Made by a program: the position numbers and the translations under genes. Under the pieces are notes generated by a model. The model searched no databases. It saw nothing but the letters and a program-made list of their open reading frames with translations, and was not told the origin of the DNA. DNA of 8,365 nt from Gemmatimonadota bacterium (lineage in GTDB: Bacteria > Gemmatimonadota > Gemmatimonadetes > Longimicrobiales > UBA6960): positions 1 through 8,365 of the forward strand of contig JAHWKH010000086.1 of the NCBI GenBank assembly GCA_019347995.1, given 5' to 3'. Shown here in pieces: positions 6,653 through 8,365 of the stretch. The stretch's first letter is position 1; every line of letters begins with the position of its first letter.

Positions 6653-6665
6653 CCGCCGCGCCCCC

Positions 6666-8365
6666 GTGCCGGTGAGGTCCCCCACCCCGGCCGCGGGGGC
6701 GCCGGGCGCCGACCGCTCCCCCCGGCTGCTGCGCAGCATGGGCGTGCTGGGCGGCGGGACGGTGGCGGCGGCCCTCATGGGGCTCGCCTTCCAGTCGCTG
6801 CTGGCGTATTGGTTCGGGGCCGGCGCCGAGACCGACGCCTGGTTCATGAGCCTGAGCATCTTCGCCTTCCTGGCCAAGTTCCTCATGCTCACCCACCTCA
6901 AGTCCCTCACGCTGCCGCTCTATGCCCGGCTGCGAGGCGGCGATCCCGATCGGGCCGACGCCCTGGCGGGCGGGCTGTTCAAGCTCTCGCTGGTGGTGCT
7001 GGGTGGGCTGACGGCGGTGCTCCTTCTGGCCGCGCCGCTCCTGGTGGGCCTCCTGGCACCGGGTTACGACGGCGCCATGCGGGAGCTGACGATCACGCTG
7101 GTGCGGATCCGCGTGCCCGGGCTCCTGTTCCTGGGCGCCATCACGGTGGGGATGGCCGTCCTGGAGAGCCGCGACCGCTTCGGCGTGACCGTGTCGGCCC
7201 AGAAGCTGGTGCCGGCCGCCCTCTCCCTGGCGCTGCTCGTGGTGGTGGGCGACCGCCTCGGGATCGTGGCCGTGGGCTGGATCGGGCTCATCGCCACGGT
7301 GGGAGGGGCCGCCGTCGTCCTCCTGGCCGCCCGGCGATTCCTGCCGGCCGTCCCGCTGGCCGCGGCGGCGCGTGACCCGGCGGCCCGGGACGTGGGGCGC
7401 CAGTGGTTCCGCTTCAGCGGCAGCAACGGCGCCACGCTGGTGGGGGAGTGGGCGTTCCGGGTGGGGGCGTCGCTGCTGCCGGTGGGGCTCTTCTCCGCCG
7501 TCCTCTACGGGCGCATGGTCCACGACCTCCTCCACGGCGCCGTGAACGACGCGGCCCAGACGGCGAGCCTGCCGCGCTTCGCCCGCATGGCCGCGGTCCG
7601 GGAGGGGGACGGCGACGGCGAGGGGGAGCGCAGGCTGGGCGCCGGGCTGCGGGAGGCCATGGCCGGCCTCACCGCGCTGAACCTGCCCCTGGGCCTCTAC
7701 GTGGCCATGGCCGCGCCCTGGATCGTGGCCCTCCTGTTCGGGCGGGGTCGCTTCCTGGACGACGGGATGGTCGGCCCGGCGGCCGTGGCCCTCTCCCTCT
7801 TCGCCGCCGGCTTCGTGCTCCAGGGGCTGGTGCAGCTCGTCTTCGCCGCGGCCTTCGCCTCGGACCGCAGCGCCCTGGTCAACCGCGTCCAGATCGTGGG
7901 GCACCTGGCCCGGGCCGCCGCGCTGGTGCCGCTGGTGAGCGCCTTCTCGTACGTGGGCCTCGTGGGCGCGCAGGTGGGCATGAACCTGCTGGTCCTGGCC
8001 CTCCTGGTGGCGGGCGCGCCGGCGGCCTGGGGACTCCACCGCAATCCGGGCGTGCTGCGGGCCGCCGCGGCCGCGGCCCCCGCGCCCGTGCTCCACGTCC
8101 TGTGGGTGGCGCCCCGACTCCCGGATCCGCTGGCCGTGGGCGACGTGGAGCGCCTCGCCGTGGTGGCGCTCCTGGGGCTGATGGTCGTCGCCGCGGCGAC
8201 GGTCGCCAACCTCGTGGTCAACGACGACCCGGCCGGGGCGCGGCAGGACACCCTGGCGTGGGCCACCGGCGTGAACTTCGCCGGGTTCAACGTGATCATG
8301 ATCGCGATCGCGATCACGCTGCTGGGCATCATCGTCCGGCTGTGGATGCGCGTGGAGAGCGTCAA
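6666..8365 (+). CDS. MurJ/MviN-like lipid-linked oligosaccharide flippase, 3' end outside the window
   Basis: The frame is open from GTG 6666 to the right edge (566 complete codons, no stop). GTG 6672 and ATG 6738 are other possible starts; none has a clear ribosome site. The N-terminal LLRSMGVLGGGTVAAALMG and FGAGAETDAWFM (51-60 region) match the first two helices of MurJ/MviN proteins, and LLAPGYDGAMRELT about residue 129 matches the conserved 'LAPGF' loop. Many hydrophobic segments follow in one frame, typical of the MOP exporter superfamily. In this locus it most likely flips the undecaprenyl-linked repeat to the periplasm, acting as the Wzx partner of the polymerase at the other end, although a role with lipid II cannot be excluded. 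The coding region is already longer than a usual MurJ of about 500-530 residues, with a polar linker (VNDDPAGARQDT) and one more hydrophobic segment near the window end, so a C-terminal extension is likely. Confidence 0.85.
   Translation, partial: MPVRSPTPAAGAPGADRSPRLLRSMGVLGGGTVAAALMGLAFQSLLAYWFGAGAETDAWFMSLSIFAFLAKFLMLTHLKSLTLPLYARLRGGDPDRADALAGGLFKLSLVVLGGLTAVLLLAAPLLVGLLAPGYDGAMRELTITLVRIRVPGLLFLGAITVGMAVLESRDRFGVTVSAQKLVPAALSLALLVVVGDRLGIVAVGWIGLIATVGGAAVVLLAARRFLPAVPLAAAARDPAARDVGRQWFRFSGSNGATLVGEWAFRVGASLLPVGLFSAVLYGRMVHDLLHGAVNDAAQTASLPRFARMAAVREGDGDGEGERRLGAGLREAMAGLTALNLPLGLYVAMAAPWIVALLFGRGRFLDDGMVGPAAVALSLFAAGFVLQGLVQLVFAAAFASDRSALVNRVQIVGHLARAAALVPLVSAFSYVGLVGAQVGMNLLVLALLVAGAPAAWGLHRNPGVLRAAAAAAPAPVLHVLWVAPRLPDPLAVGDVERLAVVALLGLMVVAAATVANLVVNDDPAGARQDTLAWATGVNFAGFNVIMIAIAITLLGIIVRLWMRVESV
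8299..8316. repeat. 18-base perfect palindrome inside the flippase gene
   Basis: TGATCGCGATCGCGATCA is its own reverse complement and contains GCGATCGC. An outer CGTGATC (8291-8297) and GATCACG (8312-8318) also pair with each other. It encodes part of the MIAIAIT membrane segment, so repeated Ile/Ala codons alone could produce it. Regulatory meaning is unproven. Confidence 0.5.

Noticed and set aside
4538..6910. A very long antisense open frame (790 codons) and other long antisense frames (1654-3567, 6492-8096)
   Set aside because: Their translations are low-complexity and rich in His, Gln, Arg, Gly and Glu with no recognisable domain. They mirror strong coding regions and arise because GC-rich codons rarely give stops on the opposite strand.
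1..8365. tRNA, rRNA, CRISPR arrays, insertion sequences and attachment sites
   Set aside because: No cloverleaf-like segment, regular spaced repeats, transposase motifs or terminal inverted repeats were seen on either strand by eye.

Overview
This GC-rich window is one block of a Wzx/Wzy-type surface or exopolysaccharide locus. It holds five complete genes and one right-truncated gene on the + strand, plus a left-truncated gene on the - strand. The very high G+C content, the antisense open frames it produces, weak Shine-Dalgarno sites, GTG starts and an '...AAAQ' signal peptide suggest a high-GC Gram-negative-like bacterium. Gemmatimonadota or a similar environmental phylum fits, but this is a low-confidence impression and no phylogenetic marker is present.

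Layout. Positions 1-354 (- strand) encode a signal peptide that runs directly into the C-terminal half of a glycosyltransferase, an odd junction. Positions 355-538 are a divergent intergenic region with one candidate sigma70-type promoter facing each way. The + strand block then runs: a Wzy-like polytopic polymerase (539-1858); a PglD/NeuD-type left-handed beta-helix acyltransferase (1855-2514, GTGA overlap); a short gap with a possible internal promoter; a DegT/DnrJ/EryC1 PLP aminotransferase (2581-3747); an extended SDR NDP-sugar enzyme (3744-4781, ATGA overlap); a WecA/TagO-type phosphoglycosyl transferase fused to a CapD/FlaA1-type membrane and Rossmann-like domain that has no catalytic dehydratase (4802-6652); and a MurJ/MviN-like flippase (6666 to the window edge).

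How they fit together (inference). The SDR, aminotransferase and acyltransferase together look like a route to an N-acylated 4-amino sugar nucleotide. The SDR carries a TSE motif and a C-terminal R-x-P-x-x-x-K/N-A pattern that resembles the ArnA/UXS decarboxylase branch, so a 4-amino-pentose is a real alternative to the usual 4-amino-6-deoxyhexose. The fused transferase would load the first sugar-1-phosphate on undecaprenyl phosphate, the flippase would move the finished unit across the membrane, and the Wzy-like protein would polymerise it. No RNA gene, CRISPR array, transposase or clear intrinsic terminator was seen. No stretch over 300 bases lacks a gene.
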